Notes under the pieces: model-generated
What the model was told of the DNA's origin: nothing
The model's input: the letters and a program-made list of their open reading frames with translations, nothing else
Database searches by the model: none
Shown here: one piece after another, positions 1 to 12,750 of the stretch
How the letters are laid out: each line of letters opens with the position of its first letter
How positions within the stretch are numbered: position 1 is the stretch's first letter
Origin: Styela clava
Taxonomy: Eukaryota; Chordata; Ascidiacea; Stolidobranchia; Styelidae
Length of the DNA: 64,000 nucleotides
NCBI RefSeq assembly: GCF_964204865.1
Contig: NC_135262.1
Span: 5,456,001 to 5,520,000 of the forward strand
Direction of reading: 5' to 3'
Made by a program: the position numbers and the translations under genes

Positions 1-757
1 TGTCTGATAATTTTGATGGTAAATTATTTTATATATAATATATATACGCTTTCTAATTACTTACAATCAACTCTGCGCTTCCCAAGTTACTCGGACTTCT
101 GCTTGATGTAAGATTTATTGACACAGTGGTGTTCGGTTGCAAAACTCCTTCTTCGTTTTCTGCATTGCTCATTATACTGCTGATATCGGATATACTCGAA
201 CCCCTACTCATTCGTCCATCGAGTATATTGGATGCTGTATAAAAATAGCGTTATTTGTAAGTTGTGTTGCAGCAATGAAAAAAATTGGGATGTCCCAAAC
301 GCTATATCAGAGTTATCAAAAATCACACAAAATTTGTTTGATGTTCTACTGAAAAAACTTCAAGCAATATGTTGGGATTAATTAAATGTGTGTGATTAAT
401 TAAATTTAGTTTCAGCACGAGGCTTATTGTTTTCCACTTCTGCTTTTGTAACACCGTACGTATTTTTCATAAAATGTAACATATTACGTCACACCTACAT
501 GTGCCGCCAACTTATTTGGGCAAAATATTTGGCCCGCCACTGTATTAAAGAATGAGTGAATGCGCCCAAGTTTTTGTTATTAAAGTCCGAGTCAAATTTA
601 TTACAACCCGGAGTAAAGAGACGTAGCAAATTGTATATTTTTCTCCCACCCTACGGCGTGTTTGCAATGTCGCCAATCTCAATCATATTTCAATGACTAG
701 GCGCTTTAAATGAAAAGCAATAGACCATTGATCGTTCCAAATTTTGTTAAAACATAC
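1..757. other. Putative intron 1 or flank of the left-edge gene; no gene seen
   Basis: If the minus-strand exon at 758-1100 is real, this stretch is its first intron running off the window. It is AT-rich. Positions about 370-545 are a diverged inverted copy of about 3590-3715 (shared words such as CACGAGGCTTATTGTTT and CATAAAATGTAAC), so at least this part is an old repeat. Short ORFs here have no recognisable protein character. Confidence 0.4.
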
Positions 758-1100
758 CTTTCCTTGCTTTTGTCCCCATCATATCTTGAACGAATATCCC
801 GAATATGTTTTTGTTTTTCTGTCCTGTTATTTTTTTACTGTATAATAAATTGTCTGTTCCATCTTTAGTAACCTGGTTTACATTCGCCAGCATTATTCCA
901 TGATTTTGTGGAAAATATGTCATTGTTTTATCCGGTGACGGCTGACGACCATCGGAGAAATTTCTTCCGATTGGCGAAGACGGTTTGACTTTTGCATCGT
1001 TGTGACTTGGTAATCTTACTCGATTCGCTTTTGCCAACTGAAGGTCGCGATTTAGAAGAAAATGCTGTAGATAGTCTTGAATTGACAATGTTGCTGCCAT
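758..1100 (-). CDS. Probable first coding exon of an unidentified gene (partial)
   Basis: Seen: an ATG at 1100 (minus strand) is preceded in frame by a TGA five codons upstream. It opens 114 codons that run into a good splice donor (AAAG|GTATGT, GT at 757-756), leaving the exon in phase 1. The predicted N-terminus is MAATLSIQDYLQHFLL. It is polar and rich in Asn, Lys and Ser, with no signal peptide or membrane segment. If the donor is not used the frame closes three codons later (117 residues). I do not recognise the family. The remaining exons would lie left of the window. It would be transcribed away from the HMMR exons at 6344-10646. Confidence 0.42.
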
Positions 1101-4100
1101 GCTAGGAAACGTCGCTCAACGTTAATCGTTAAAAATTACAATTCTGAAAGTGTAACCATATAAAGAATCATATAGGATAGTTATCTTCATTATTGCTACA
1201 GAATTCTTGCATTAGTTCGCTTGCCCATCCACTGTCGCAAAGGCACAGAGGAAATGTAGGAGGTTGGTTTCGCGTAACTGCTAATTACAATTTAACATAT
1301 TTTACAACTAATATTATCAAATAACTTGCAGGAAAGAATCAAAATTAACTACCTGAGTTTGATTAGTCGCACTCGGCCCGGTTTTTAGAACTTAATTTTT
1401 CACCTCTAAATAATATGTAATTACATTTATTCTACATTTCTACTAGCGATGTCACACTAAAAATTAATAAACCCGCCCTTAGTGCATAACTCCACATCCG
1501 CCAAGTTCCACTAATGAGTGTGTTAAAGTACAATCCTGCCTCATAATCATTAACTAACAATAATGGCAAATATATGTGTCTTTTGACGCATATAAACCTC
1601 GTATACTCCGCTATGAAAAAAATAACAATAAAATCGGCGCCGAGAATTGACGATTATAAACCATTGTTTTCATAGCTTTCAATTCAGGTCAACAATACTC
1701 AACGAGAACATTTTCACAGCTGGATGGTAGACAGTTTGTGAATCAATTTAATAAGAATTTGAAAAAAATATAAAAGGATTTAGTTTAATAATTCACAGTA
1801 GACCCAAGAAAAATTAATTACACGGCCTTGCTGGCTTATGACGCAGTTATGCGACAATGTACAACAAATATAAGGACGGCTACGTTATAATAATGAATAA
1901 TATAGTAAATATAACTAATAATAAAAATAACGAAATATTTAAAGTACAATATATCTTCAGTTGCCGCTTGCGTTATCCCGAAATAAAATATACTACAGAA
2001 TGCGCCAATCAAGTTTATCACATGTATATCCCCATTCCCTTCTATCATCTATATTCTATTCTATACGCCGGAAACCAATCCCGTTTCAAAAGAGGTCCTT
2101 GAAATGAAGCCGACTAGTTCAATGCAAAATCCAATATCAACGTGTCACTAAATCTGAAGAGTGCTGGCCTGACAAAACGAGGAAATAATTTTGCTTTACA
2201 TATTCTGTTGCGACGTTATCATAACCGGCAGTTAGATTTCAATGTTCTAATTTTATTCTTCGCCTGCTACTCACTATAATATCAATCGGTGGCAGTTAGT
2301 TAAGGGTGGCAATATGCAACTTAACTTTTCTTAATAGCCTGCACATATATATATCTTTCATTTACATTGGTATATTTTCAAGTGTATCTTCTTGCAAATT
2401 CTTAGTTTAGCTCTTCAATATCGTTGGTCTCGTAAATTAGCGCTTGAGCTTTCGCGTCTGTGATTATTAAATGTGTTTATTCACGGCGTCGTGGTTAGCA
2501 TTTCCAAACGAACTGGTATTGTCGAATGTTGATTTTGTCGCACTGAGTAAACTAAATCAGAATGAGGTATTCATCATTTCTCGCCTGTCGGTTGAAAATT
2601 CATAATATATGATGGTCAGACGGAATTCATACATGTTGAATGTGAAAGATGATTTCAGTTTGGCCTGCGACATCTCGGGTATAAGTTGGTATCCGCGAAT
2701 TACGGTATATGCTCATACTGGACAAAACTCGTCGGAATTCCAGGCATTAAATTGTAATGAAAGGAGTTGAAATTTTCAGAATTCAAGAGCGTTTATTTTT
2801 TATTAACACTAGGGTTATTTACGCCGAAGTTTTTGTCATTCAAATTTGATTTTCCCTGGAGGCGTAGTTGAATTCAAACTTTTATTACAAACCGGAGTCG
2901 AAGCAAACTTTATTTTTTCGAATATTTCTAGGGTTATTGCGCACTATTCTATGTCGGTTATGAAATTCATATCGCGCTTGCATGGGGAGAGTTTGCAACC
3001 TTAAAATTATACCGAGTACATGTGTGAACCCGGCCAATACGTGAGTGTCACTTGAAGTGCCAATAAGATTCGTTGTCAACCGCGGAATATATAACATTCC
3101 GAATCAGTTTCAGAAACTTGCTTACACCTAATCCAACTGTGGTTGAAATGTTTTCCTCTCGCGCATTTTAGGTTGTTTTTAAAAATATAAGTAAATATAC
3201 TTGCATTGAAATATGAATCTAACTACTTTCCTAATAGTATATATTATGAAAATAGGAGAAAATTGCGCGCCGTTAAATTCAATTTCACATTTTTAAATTA
3301 GTCCAACCGATAATGTCATATCCGTCCCGTAAAGTAGAACACTTACCGTAAAATGTTAGCATATTTACTGTGCTTGTCTAAAAGTGTGCACAAATTTTGG
3401 TCGAAATATTTAGGTCATAGTAATGAATAGTTTTCATTCAGTATTTAAGTCAATATTTTTACTTTGGAATCCGACGAGCAAACATACGTTTTCCTCCGTG
3501 AAACAATTTTGCCGCTGGTCAATGGAAAACATTTATTCATATTAGAGGATATTGGTTTTTGGACTGGGTGCCAAGAATTTTGCCCATCTAGACTGGCGGG
3601 CCATATAAGTTTGACGTAAAAGTTACATTTTATGAACAATATTTACAGTTTTACAAAAGCAAAATTGGGAAACAATAAGCCTCGTGACGAAACTAAATTT
3701 AATCGCAATCCCAACAAAATTTCTGGGAAATATATTACTCGCAATACACAATATTCTAGTATCGTATTTATATTAAGTTAAGTTTATTCTATCATTGTCT
3801 CGGTGACTGGTGCCAATAATGTTCGATTACATCTTTAATTGCCGTTTTATTGCTTTAGTATTATCTTTGGGATTAGCCATCGTAAAAACACTTACCAAAA
3901 CTTTTGTACAAAAATCACAAAGGGTTCCGTTTGGATTCCGATATTCAGCGCTGGAATGATCGAAAGCAATGACGCACAATTTGTCATCGTCAATCAAAAG
4001 GCGCATTCTTTATTTGCAATTTGTCATTTATGTTTGTTGTTTAGAGTTATGCGCCGTTTTAAATCATACTATGCGACTACTTTAAATATATTACACCAAT

Positions 4101-6343
4101 CGGACAATCTTAGATATACATTGACTTTTTCATTTATATTGTCTTGATTACCGATATAAAAGAATTTCTGACTTATGTTGTTGTAAATCACACTTTTGCG
4201 TCAACTGAATGCATCACTAGTGAGTGTATTAGGGTGGCAAACAAAATTGGACTAACCTTAAAAACGTCACGGGGAATCCGTTTGGAATTGTGTTACTGAC
4301 CTGTCAATTCTTCTATATATTATACGGTTTTTTTAAATGCGAAGGAAATTTATCGATACCATATATTGTTTTGGCCCTCACAGATGTAGTAAATGAAGTA
4401 AAAATACGTTACTGATTGAAAAACAACAAACCTGGTAAGATATATTAAGAACTGACTTCATAACAAAATTGAAATTGTATACCGACTTTATGGACACCAC
4501 TATTAAGAACGCTTCAACCACTTTTTTTTTTCAATTTCTCCGAAAGGGAATTAATTCTTTTCGATTATCACCTATGAAAGTATCAAATTGAGACTCTGAC
4601 TCTGGGAAGTTTGAAAATACCACTGAGGCTCCAACCCCACAGCTCTGCTTACAATATATCTAACATATATATTGATTTTATAGTTTATTGAATTTTACAT
4701 ATTTATTCTGACTCATTTTGCACAAAATTTTTGATCAAAATTGATTTGGAAAAGTTAATTTTGCAATGATTTGGTGAAAACTAAATGCAGTTGCTTCTGT
4801 CTGTAGTCCAATATCAATCAATGAGTATTCATATTCATATAATGTAGAATAAGCTCGGTGGCGTGGCACATCGTGCTAAGCATTAGGAATACAATCTGCA
4901 TCGCACCTCTGATTGCCCTATGTGGGTTCACAGGTGCAAATCCTGTTGGGGATAATTTTGTGCAAGAGAATTGCTGGACTTCTCTTCGCCGTAGGGGGGT
5001 TTCCGTAACCGCTGGTCTGTTACGGCTTCTTCCACCATGAAGTCCATGCATCTGAAACAAAAAACTGACTAACTAAACCCATACCCCACATGGACTGGTA
5101 ACTGGACCAGAGGTCGTGGTTCATCATATGATTAAGTCGTCTTATTGACTTTCCTCTCCCCCAGGATAAACATGTAAATCCTATACTAATATCGTAATAG
5201 ATTTAAATACTATATTACATCTTAATAATAACACTAAGTTTGATGCTATGTAGCCCATCTCAGTATCAGATTAATATTATGTATACTTTATACAGTCCTG
5301 CTATATATTTAGCACTTAGCATGGAACCTCTTTATTCTCTCTGAAAGCATATCTAAAGGTTCCCTACTTTTTGACCACATACTATTTTCTCATCATATTG
5401 AAATATTTGGAATAGCTCAGAACACAAATATTATCTAATGAAGTCATGTTATCATAACTCGTGCTCTCATGCCTACTTCACTCCCCACTTGAGTACTCTC
5501 CACCACCACAGTAAAGACTAAATATGAACAAATTCTCATTTTTTATGGAATTTGTACTTTCTGAATTTATGATTATGGTTTGAAAAAATGTAAATTTTAT
5601 TTTTTATTGTTTTTTCAAAGATGCATAGCAAGTCATTATCATTATCTACGAATTTTTCAATCTGATGTATTGTGTTTTAAAATGTGTTTGTTTTTTTCTG
5701 GTATTTCGAGTACCTAATACCTCATTGGTGGGAACATACTTACTAGAACGGGTCACAAAAATTGCGATATTTTAATTAACGGACCTTTCCAGGTTTAGAA
5801 TTTGAACTACTATATAAAAACATACAAAGTGTGTGGAAATGAAATCTCCTTTGCCCAAAAATGAAAACTAAAATTATCCCAGTATCGTTTCAAAATATAT
5901 GGAAGATAATTACATATAAAGAATTTGAGATTCTATTGGATGTGCAAATGTACCATAGTTGATTTTCAATGTATTTTTATACACAGATTGAATAATAATC
6001 ATCGTGAAGAAACTGGAGTCCTGAGAGCAAATATCAAGAAATGTTCTCTGGAATATGGTATGTGGAGATATAAATTTGCTAATTGTGTGTAGGTAGCTGA
6101 TACTCCCTAGTAAAGGAATCATATCTGTAATATGATTAATAAGCCAGATGTACACCAAGATCACGCACAACCTTAATCGTAACCTGGTACACATACTATG
6201 TTCAGGTTGTTCATAATTTTCGAGGTATCATGTATGAAGTTTCTATAATAGAAAATTGCCATAGTCAACATTCATTATTATTCACTGTTACTTACTAACT
6301 TGTAATTTATTTAATCAACCATTTATTTATTTGCCTCGTGTAG
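1101..6343. other. Spacer / possible 5' region of HMMR; no confident exon
   Basis: More than 5 kb with no ORF of convincing protein character. Contents seen: an inverted repeat arm near 3590-3715 pairing with about 370-545; a weakly related sequence near 2815-2925 that resembles 570-640; and a plus-oriented tRNA-derived SINE at 4856-5170. Positions 5171-6343 are AT-rich and otherwise featureless. The N-terminal exons expected for HMMR were looked for on the plus strand and not found. Confidence 0.5.
4856..5170 (+). mobile_element. tRNA-derived SINE, copy 1
   Basis: It begins with a tRNA-like head (GGTGGCGTGGCACATCGTGC, then a degenerate B box near GGTTCACAGGTGCAAATCC). The body reads GCTGGACTTCTC, then CCGTAACCGCTGG, then CTTCTTCCACCATGAAGTCC, then CATATGATTAAGTCGTCTTAT. 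The same body occurs in reverse at 15221-15524, 8162-8466 and 7290-7742, and partly at 9670-9775 and 40252-40395. Several small ORFs here are by-products of the element. Confidence 0.75.
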
Positions 6344-9300
6344 AACAACTTACTTCTCAGAATGAAGAATTACAAAATAATTTGAACAATTTTGAACAAG
6401 AAAAAGATGATTTGCACAAACAAATTGAAGGAAAGTTGAAAAGAGAAGAAGAGAAAACTCAGGAAGTCATGGAGGCAGAAGTCAGTGACTGATTTTATTG
6501 GCTATTATCTATAGTTTTCAAATATATCAGTTTTTAGTCTAAAATCTGGCTCCTATGAAGACAGCGTATCAAATTTGATGTTTTTTAAGATTTTTTTTCA
6601 AAGATTTTTACATCATTGCTTTTGAAATCCTACATATCTAACTCCTTACTTTGGGGAGATTGAAAATACAACTCTCAATTCTATGAAATTATTCTGAAGG
6701 CAGGATTCACATCCTGATATACCTATTCCACAATGTCCTATTTTTATGAATTTGCTACAACGTCATTACAGCGTAAAACAATCATTTCTTATTTGATGAT
6801 AGAAAACACAATTTTAAATACAAAATGATATACTTTGTCGTTTATTATTTATCTTGGCCATTTAAAAGTACTTTTTTGTCTTTAGGCACAAAGAAAGAAA
6901 GCTTATCAAGAATTGTCAAAATTAAAGATTGAATTGAAGAAAATTACTGATGAGAGATCGGGAGAAAAATCTGAAATGAATAAATTGTCCACAAGATTTA
7001 AAGATTTGGAAAAAGAAAATGAAAAAATGTTGAAGAAGTACAATCATTCTCAACATGAAACTTTTGAGTAAGTTTCTTCTTTGTTATGCAACATTCTGTT
7101 TGAGCTAGATTCTGAGATGTTCACTATTATCCTTGTAATTTGATATATTCTGTATGTGGTGATTGTTGAGTTTGTCTTTAAATGAAGCCAACTGATAAGC
7201 GAACTCTTTGTGAAGGTTTCAGGTTTAAATTGTGTGATGAATGTCCGGATTTGTCAATGCTTCATGTAACTAAGATTTGATTATCATATTAATCGGAGAT
7301 GAGAGGAGAGCCGAAGGGTTATTCAAATGGCAGCCTCTCATCCGGTTACAAGTCCATGTATTATGGGAATGGTTGTTCAGTTATTTTTTTAGATAGGTAG
7401 GATGGCGCTCCAAAAGTTTATCTACCACTAATGTGGAAGTAACTAATTAAAACAGTCCCAAACTCGTAATAGAACTAAAATAAGGAAAATCGGAATAAAA
7501 TTATGGTCTAACGCTAACCTGGTACACATACTACAGGAGTACCAGTGGGGTTTATAGTTTAGGAAGCCATAATTGACCAGTGCCAGTGGATATGTAAATC
7601 ACACTACAACAATGAGGAGTTCAGCATTCCACTCACACATAATTATTCCCTACAGTATTCGAACCTGCGAACTCGTCAATGGTAATCAGAGTTGCCATGG
7701 AAAGAAAGCATGTTATAAATGCTTTGCATAATGTGCCGACCTGTGTTATGCATCTTCATGACCCATGGACAACTAATTTTCCCTGTTTCTGTTCAAAATG
7801 CGACAGATTGCCACATCAGGTTGTCTCATCGAGTTTCCTCTGTCTGGGATAAATGAATAAAATTCCTGAGTTTCATAGATAAATGTGTTTTACAGGTTAA
7901 AAGAGCAGATGATACTACTGGAAGCAAAAGCAGATCATTTGGAAACTCACTTGATGAAAGCCAATCAAAATAATTCAAAAGTTCAAGAAAATGAAGAATT
8001 AGCCAATAAGAAGATAGAACAACTGGAACAAACTCTAAAAAATCGGGATTCACAGTATCAAGCAAAACTTACTGAATTTACAAGGTAGCTTTGGAGTAAA
8101 TTTCTGAATAAAAAACCATAGATGTGCTAATATTTTTAGTCTAATCTGGAGTATTTCTTGTTATCCCGGGGATGAAAAAAGCTTATGAGGTGGCTTACGT
8201 ATGCTGAACCACGGCCTCTCGTCTGGTTACCAATCCATGTCGACTATGGAAATAATTAACCAGATATTTGTATCAGGCTAGTGGACTTGACGATGGGGAA
8301 GCCGTAACTGGGCAGCGGTTATGTGAACCACCCTTAGATGGTGAGGAATCAATCCTTCCGCCATAATTATCTCCCACAAGACCTGAACCTGCGAACTCAC
8401 ACAGTGTGATAAGAGGTGTCATGGCTGATTGTAGTTTATAGCACGATGCACTAACAGCTGAGTCTAGTTTTCTATTAAGCCCATCTATATTGCTTGCTGA
8501 CTTGAAAAGTTGGACAATTTTAACTTTCTATCAGAGTTCTACGACTCCTTGTATTCAGCATGTGCTTTTATTCAACTTTTTCAGGCGTCTCCTTGAAACT
8601 CAGAAGAAACTGAATCACAAACAAGAAGAACTTCATGAAATTATCAGCACAAAAGAATCAAACATCACCGAGATGAAACAAATGAGAAAATTATTAGAAG
8701 AAAAGTCCCTCAAACTACATGATGTTGAAAGGTAATACATAGTTTTTTTCAAATTATAAATTTATTTTTGAGGTGGTAAATTATTCTGAAAAATCATCAC
8801 CAGAAAAGGATCACAGGCACAAAAATATAATTTTCGGCAGATTCTGTTTCTCTGTGACTATTGTTCGTTGTATGTATATGTTAATCCAAGGCCATTCGAC
8901 TTATGTCTTGATTTGAGGTTTACTGGTGGGTAATGGGTCAGACTTAAGTATGATGGCATTGCAGGTGAAAATCTTTGGTTCCAATCCCATGTCAACCCGA
9001 GGAGTAAAATTGGGTAAAAAATGCTGAATCTGGAAAATGTGCAGAACCATATTTCCGAGCGAAGGCAAATCAATATGTCGTATAAAAAACAATTGTATAA
9101 TTTGTTGTATAGGGAACAAAAAAGTGAAACAAACTTGTTGCCTAGCAATAGAGCGATAAACGACATAATGATTGTAATTTATTTATGAAATGTTATCTAA
9201 TAATGTCGTTTCCAGGTTGGAAAAAGAAAATCATGCCATGTCTGATAAAATAAACAAATTACAAAAAGATTTGTCCTTCGTTCAAGAAGAGAAGTCCTCA

Positions 9301-10646
9301 ACAGAAGATCTAGAGAAGTAAGAAGAAATATTACAAAATATTCATAGCTTTTTTTGTGTGTTACTGTAACTATTCCCTTAATTATATTCGAACTCCAGTC
9401 AAACATTTATGTAATGACTGACCGAATCACCAAGTGTGATGCTAATGAATTTAAAGTAACACAATATCTTATTTTGCAGGTGGAAAAAATTATATGAAGA
9501 TCTTAGAGAGAAAGTGGAACCATTTCAGGTATTGTTTTGTTGTAACTGCTATAATGGATGCTTCTCTGCCCTTTGACCTGTGAAAAATTCTCCTTTTTCT
9601 TGACAATTCATAAGTTTTTGATGCTTATTTAAAGAGTTAGATATGATTTACATATTTATCCTGAAAGCTGATAAGACATTTTAATCATATGACGAACCAT
9701 GGTATGGGATTAGTTAGCCAGTTATTTGTTTCAGATGCATGGGTTTGATGGTGCATGGTTATTCTGGGATTCGGTGCTTGCAAATTAGTTAACTCATCAA
9801 AATCATCATTTTCTTGGATGACATCAAAGAGTACTTACTGCCAATTCTATCCTAACCTTTTCTGAATGATTTTTTGATTACTGCAGCAAAGCTGAAGCTT
9901 ACCCGAAACCAACATGGCCACTGAATATATGGAAAGAAAGATGAAGGAAAATTGACTTAAAGTTGATTAAATGACTGAAAATTGGGGACAATATAGGAGT
10001 TGAAATAAAGTATAACCAAAAAAACAGTATAATATTTATTTAATTTCATTTTTTTTATAATATAATTCTGATTAAACTACCTGCAGGTTCAAATTGATGC
10101 ATATTCTGCTGAGAAGTCTATGTTGTTGAGTGAAAATTCTGCAGCTCACGCCGAAATGCAAGCATTGGGAAAGAAATATGCGGAATTGTTGGGTCATCAG
10201 AATCAAAAACAAAAGATTCGTCATGTCGTCAAAATTAAGGAAGAAAACTTGGGTTTGAAGCAGGTAAATATGGTTAGAATAAGAAACTTCATTGGGAATG
10301 TTTCGTTCAATTTTTCGAAAGTCTGTTCTTTTTTATGTACCAGTTTTTAGAGTTTTACTTTTTTTTATCTGATACCTACATTAATTATGTTTCATTCTTT
10401 TCAGGTAAAATATGAAATGAATAATCGAGACATTTTGTTTCGTTTCTATTTATTAAAGATTTTTTTTCATATTATTGCGCTAAAATTTTGAGATCATGTT
10501 TCCATATCCAGGAGGTGGCGAAACTTCGCATGCAAATGAGTAAGTTACAGAAGCAAGTACTGGCAAACCGGAACCCAAAATTTAATCCTGCGAAAGCTTT
10601 TCAACACAAAAAAGAAAACGCAACACCTTTTGGACCCAAAAATTGA
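6344..10646 (+). CDS. HMMR: HMMR/RHAMM, hyaluronan-mediated motility receptor, C-terminal part (8 exons)
   Basis: Exons: 6344-6480, 6886-7067, 7896-8084, 8585-8731, 9216-9317, 9480-9528, 10087-10263, 10512-10646 (stop TGA). All join in frame and give about 371 residues. Almost all of it is predicted coiled coil rich in Glu, Lys, Gln and Leu. The identity rests on the last three exons: KVEPFQ..DAYSAEK, then a KYAELLGHQNQKQKIRHVVK stretch followed by KIKEEN, and an ending like the vertebrate NPxKAFxHxxKEN tail. In HMMR this C-terminal basic leucine-zipper region targets centrosomes and spindle poles and binds hyaluronan through spaced basic residues. The most 5' exon seen starts in phase 2 after a plausible acceptor (GTGTAG), so the N-terminus is missing. 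Introns carry SINE copies and a MITE. The protein is probably intracellular; no signal peptide is visible. Confidence 0.87.
7290..7742 (-). mobile_element. tRNA-derived SINE, copy 2, split by a MITE
   Basis: Minus-strand copy of the SINE in an HMMR intron. Recognisable by CTCATCCGGTTACAAGTCC, GAGGAGTTCAGCATTCC and the B-box-like TATTCGAACCTGCGAACTC (in + orientation). It is interrupted at 7404-7543 by a member of the dispersed MITE family, so the MITE landed after the SINE. Confidence 0.65.
7404..7543 (-). mobile_element. MITE family A, internally deleted copy
   Basis: It starts GGCGCTCC and ends GGTACACATACTACAGGAGTACC-like, with the family core (AACTCGTAATAGAACTAAAA, then GGAAAATCGGAATAAAATTATG) present but the central 70-80 bp missing. 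It sits inside a SINE. Strand here is taken relative to copies that read TACTCCCGTAGTATG on the plus strand. Confidence 0.7.
8162..8466 (-). mobile_element. tRNA-derived SINE, copy 3
   Basis: Minus-strand SINE in the intron before HMMR exon 8585-8731. It shows the family words CTCTCGTCTGGTTACCAATC, ATCCATGTCGACTATGG, a GAAGCCGTAAC body and AGACCTGAACCTGCGAACTC at the tRNA-like end. Strongly diverged from the copies at 4856 and 15221. Confidence 0.65.
9670..9775 (-). mobile_element. tRNA-derived SINE, truncated copy
   Basis: Only the 3' body of the SINE is present (ATTTTAATCATATGACGAAC, GGTATGGGATTAGTTAGC, TTTGTTTCAGATGCATGG). The tRNA-like head is absent. It lies in the HMMR intron between 9528 and 10087. 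Confidence 0.55.
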
Positions 10647-10879
10647 AAAGTATTCTTCAACTCACCATTTTGTCATTGGTCTTCGTGTATTATATGCTAA
10701 ATGAGGAGCGATTTTCGTTCGAATTTTTACAGAATTTCTCCGAATGCGAATATTTTATTTTTCAAAGCTGCTATTTGTTATCATTCCATGAAACCTCAAT
10801 AAGGTTTTTTATAATGTTCTTGATTTTATTTGACGTTCCTGATTACTCTTGTACAAATACCTTGAACAGGGCAACATAT

Positions 10880-11228
10880 ACCGTGTTTCTCCAAAAATAA
10901 GACTAGCCTGAATTTTAAAAATGATTTTAATATAACCCCCTAAAATAATATCTAGTCGATAGCAAGAACTTTTTCCTACACCTTTCAATTGATTGGTTAT
11001 TTTTGAATAATCTGTTTTTTTTTTCAGTTTTTTTTAAATAAAAATGTGTCATTTATAAGTAAATGGATATCGGTTTTCATATTTTGTTTATTTGAAAATC
11101 TCGTAATTCTCTCTTTGTAATTTCGTTTTTGATTAGTTAAAATAAAAGACATCCCCAAACATAGGCCCTAGTATTATTTTTCAAAAGAAAATTGAAATAA
11201 GTCAGTCTTATTTTCGGGGAAACATGGT
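10880..11228. mobile_element. TIR element (MITE family B), 349 bp
   Basis: Terminal inverted repeats: left ACCGTGTTTCTCCAAAAATA, right (reverse complement) ACCATGTTTCCCCGAAAATA, both continuing AGACT. No coding capacity. The same TIR type bounds 44893-45342. It contains AATAAA-like words near 11035-11045 that might serve as the HMMR poly(A) signal. Confidence 0.72.
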
Positions 11229-11420
11229 CCTACATTTATACTATATTAATGAGATTGGCAATCTCAGCTTTTCCCGAATAAATATATTTTAGTTTTTGCT
11301 TTCTGGTTTTTAAATGAAATTTTCATTACCCAAAAAACACCCTCAAATTTTATACATGTTGCTATATGTGTTTTCTTTACTCATAGTGGCGGCCGTAATT
11401 TATCACTCATGTCTCTGAGG

Positions 11421-11729
11421 CAGTGGTTCTCAAACTTCTTAAGCCGGCCCCCCTTTTTAGAATTTGTCAAGTCTCGCGCCCCACCTCAAAAATAACTAGC
11501 TAACAATAAGCTACAAATAATAGATAGTGAGGTGCGATGTTTTATTCAAAAAACATGTTGAAAATACGTGTATGGAATGTAAATAAAGAAATAAATGGAA
11601 AGTTATGAAAACAAACCAGGCGTGCAAGAACAAATCTAACAAAATTTTCAATGAGTTTCACGCTCCTGCAAAAAATTGTCTATGTGTATTGTATACAAAA
11701 TTGTCTAATTGTACGTTTGAGAACCACTG
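11421..11729. mobile_element. hAT-type MITE, 309 bp, with 8-bp target duplication
   Basis: Left end CAGTGGTTCTCAAACTTC, right end its complement (GTTTGAGAACCACTG). Flanks are CTCTGAGG (11413-11420) and CTCTAAGG (11730-11737), an 8-bp target-site duplication with one mismatch, as expected for hAT transposons. There is no transposase; it is non-autonomous. Confidence 0.85.
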
Positions 11730-12527
11730 CTCTAAGGCATGAGCGACTATTTTGCTAAACAAAACCCATATGCCAGAAATTGACCCACAGGGAGGGATAT
11801 GGGAGCTTCTAACCTGTCCGCTGGCTAGAGCATGATAATATACCCCTATCATGGTTGGTCATTTTTTTTACTATCCGCTGATAATCATTAAATCTTCGAT
11901 TTCGGTGTTATCGGGAGTTTTGTCTTATGTCAGTGAAGCCTCATTATTTTAACATTTTAAAATACTTGCCTTTTTGTAATAGATTGTTTGTTAGTCTTGT
12001 TTTTATTTCAAGATATCTAATCATTTCTTTAGCTTGGTTCTCTTACCATAGAAATTAATCTTAGCTGGGACTGAAAGGTCGAATGTTGATTATTTCAAAA
12101 CATGCAATTCACGAATTGTTGAATGGAGAGAATATCAAATATTCTCCTGGAATTTTTGTGCTAAGAAATAGTTTTACGATTTAAAAAAAGATTGATTTGT
12201 ATGTTTACTATGCCGTTAATTTGTGAGTTAGACCAGGCAGTTATAATAAGTATTTCCATTGGCGATTTTCTGATTTTAAGTGAAAATACGTCCAAAAATC
12301 GGTAATTCCTTCCGGAATACTGGAGTCTAGTTCACGTCAGGAGGGTAAAATGCAGAGAAATCGGCCGCCAATAAATAAAAAGGTAAGAGATGTATAAAAG
12401 TATATTTTTCATAACGGTATTTCCAAGTTTCGTCACATTGGGTTAAAGCCCTTGATATCCAATCTACCTCTACGATTACCGCATAGCCGTAATGCACGTG
12501 GGCAACTGGTTGCATGTTTAAACTTAC

Positions 12528-12647
12528 CTCAAATGCATCCATTCGAGTTACCACTGATCGCGCACGAGAAACTTGCAAGAATGAGAACAATAATATTAAA
12601 CGTAGATAGTAAATCATGGAGAGAAACTCTTTTACATGGGAAAGCAA
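12528..12647 (-). CDS. Weak candidate: signal-peptide-like first exon
   Basis: On the minus strand an ATG at 12647 (or an internal ATG at 12617) opens a frame whose start is hydrophobic (MIYYLRLILLFSFLQVSRA). It then reads to ATGGATGCATTTGAG, directly followed by an excellent donor GTAAGT (GT at 12527-12526). That is the layout of a first exon of a secreted protein. No following exon could be assigned, and no family is recognised. It may equally be chance in an AT-rich spacer. Confidence 0.2.
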
Positions 12648-12750
12648 GATAAATTGCGCTACTTATGCTTACTTTGAATTTTACGCAATGAAAGTGTCTA
12701 GGGTTAGGGTTTGTTTTTTATCAATTCTAAAAAAACATGTTTTAAAATAA

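Noticed and set aside
4858..5040. Overlapping ORFs on both strands
   Set aside because: Both are translations of the SINE head and body.
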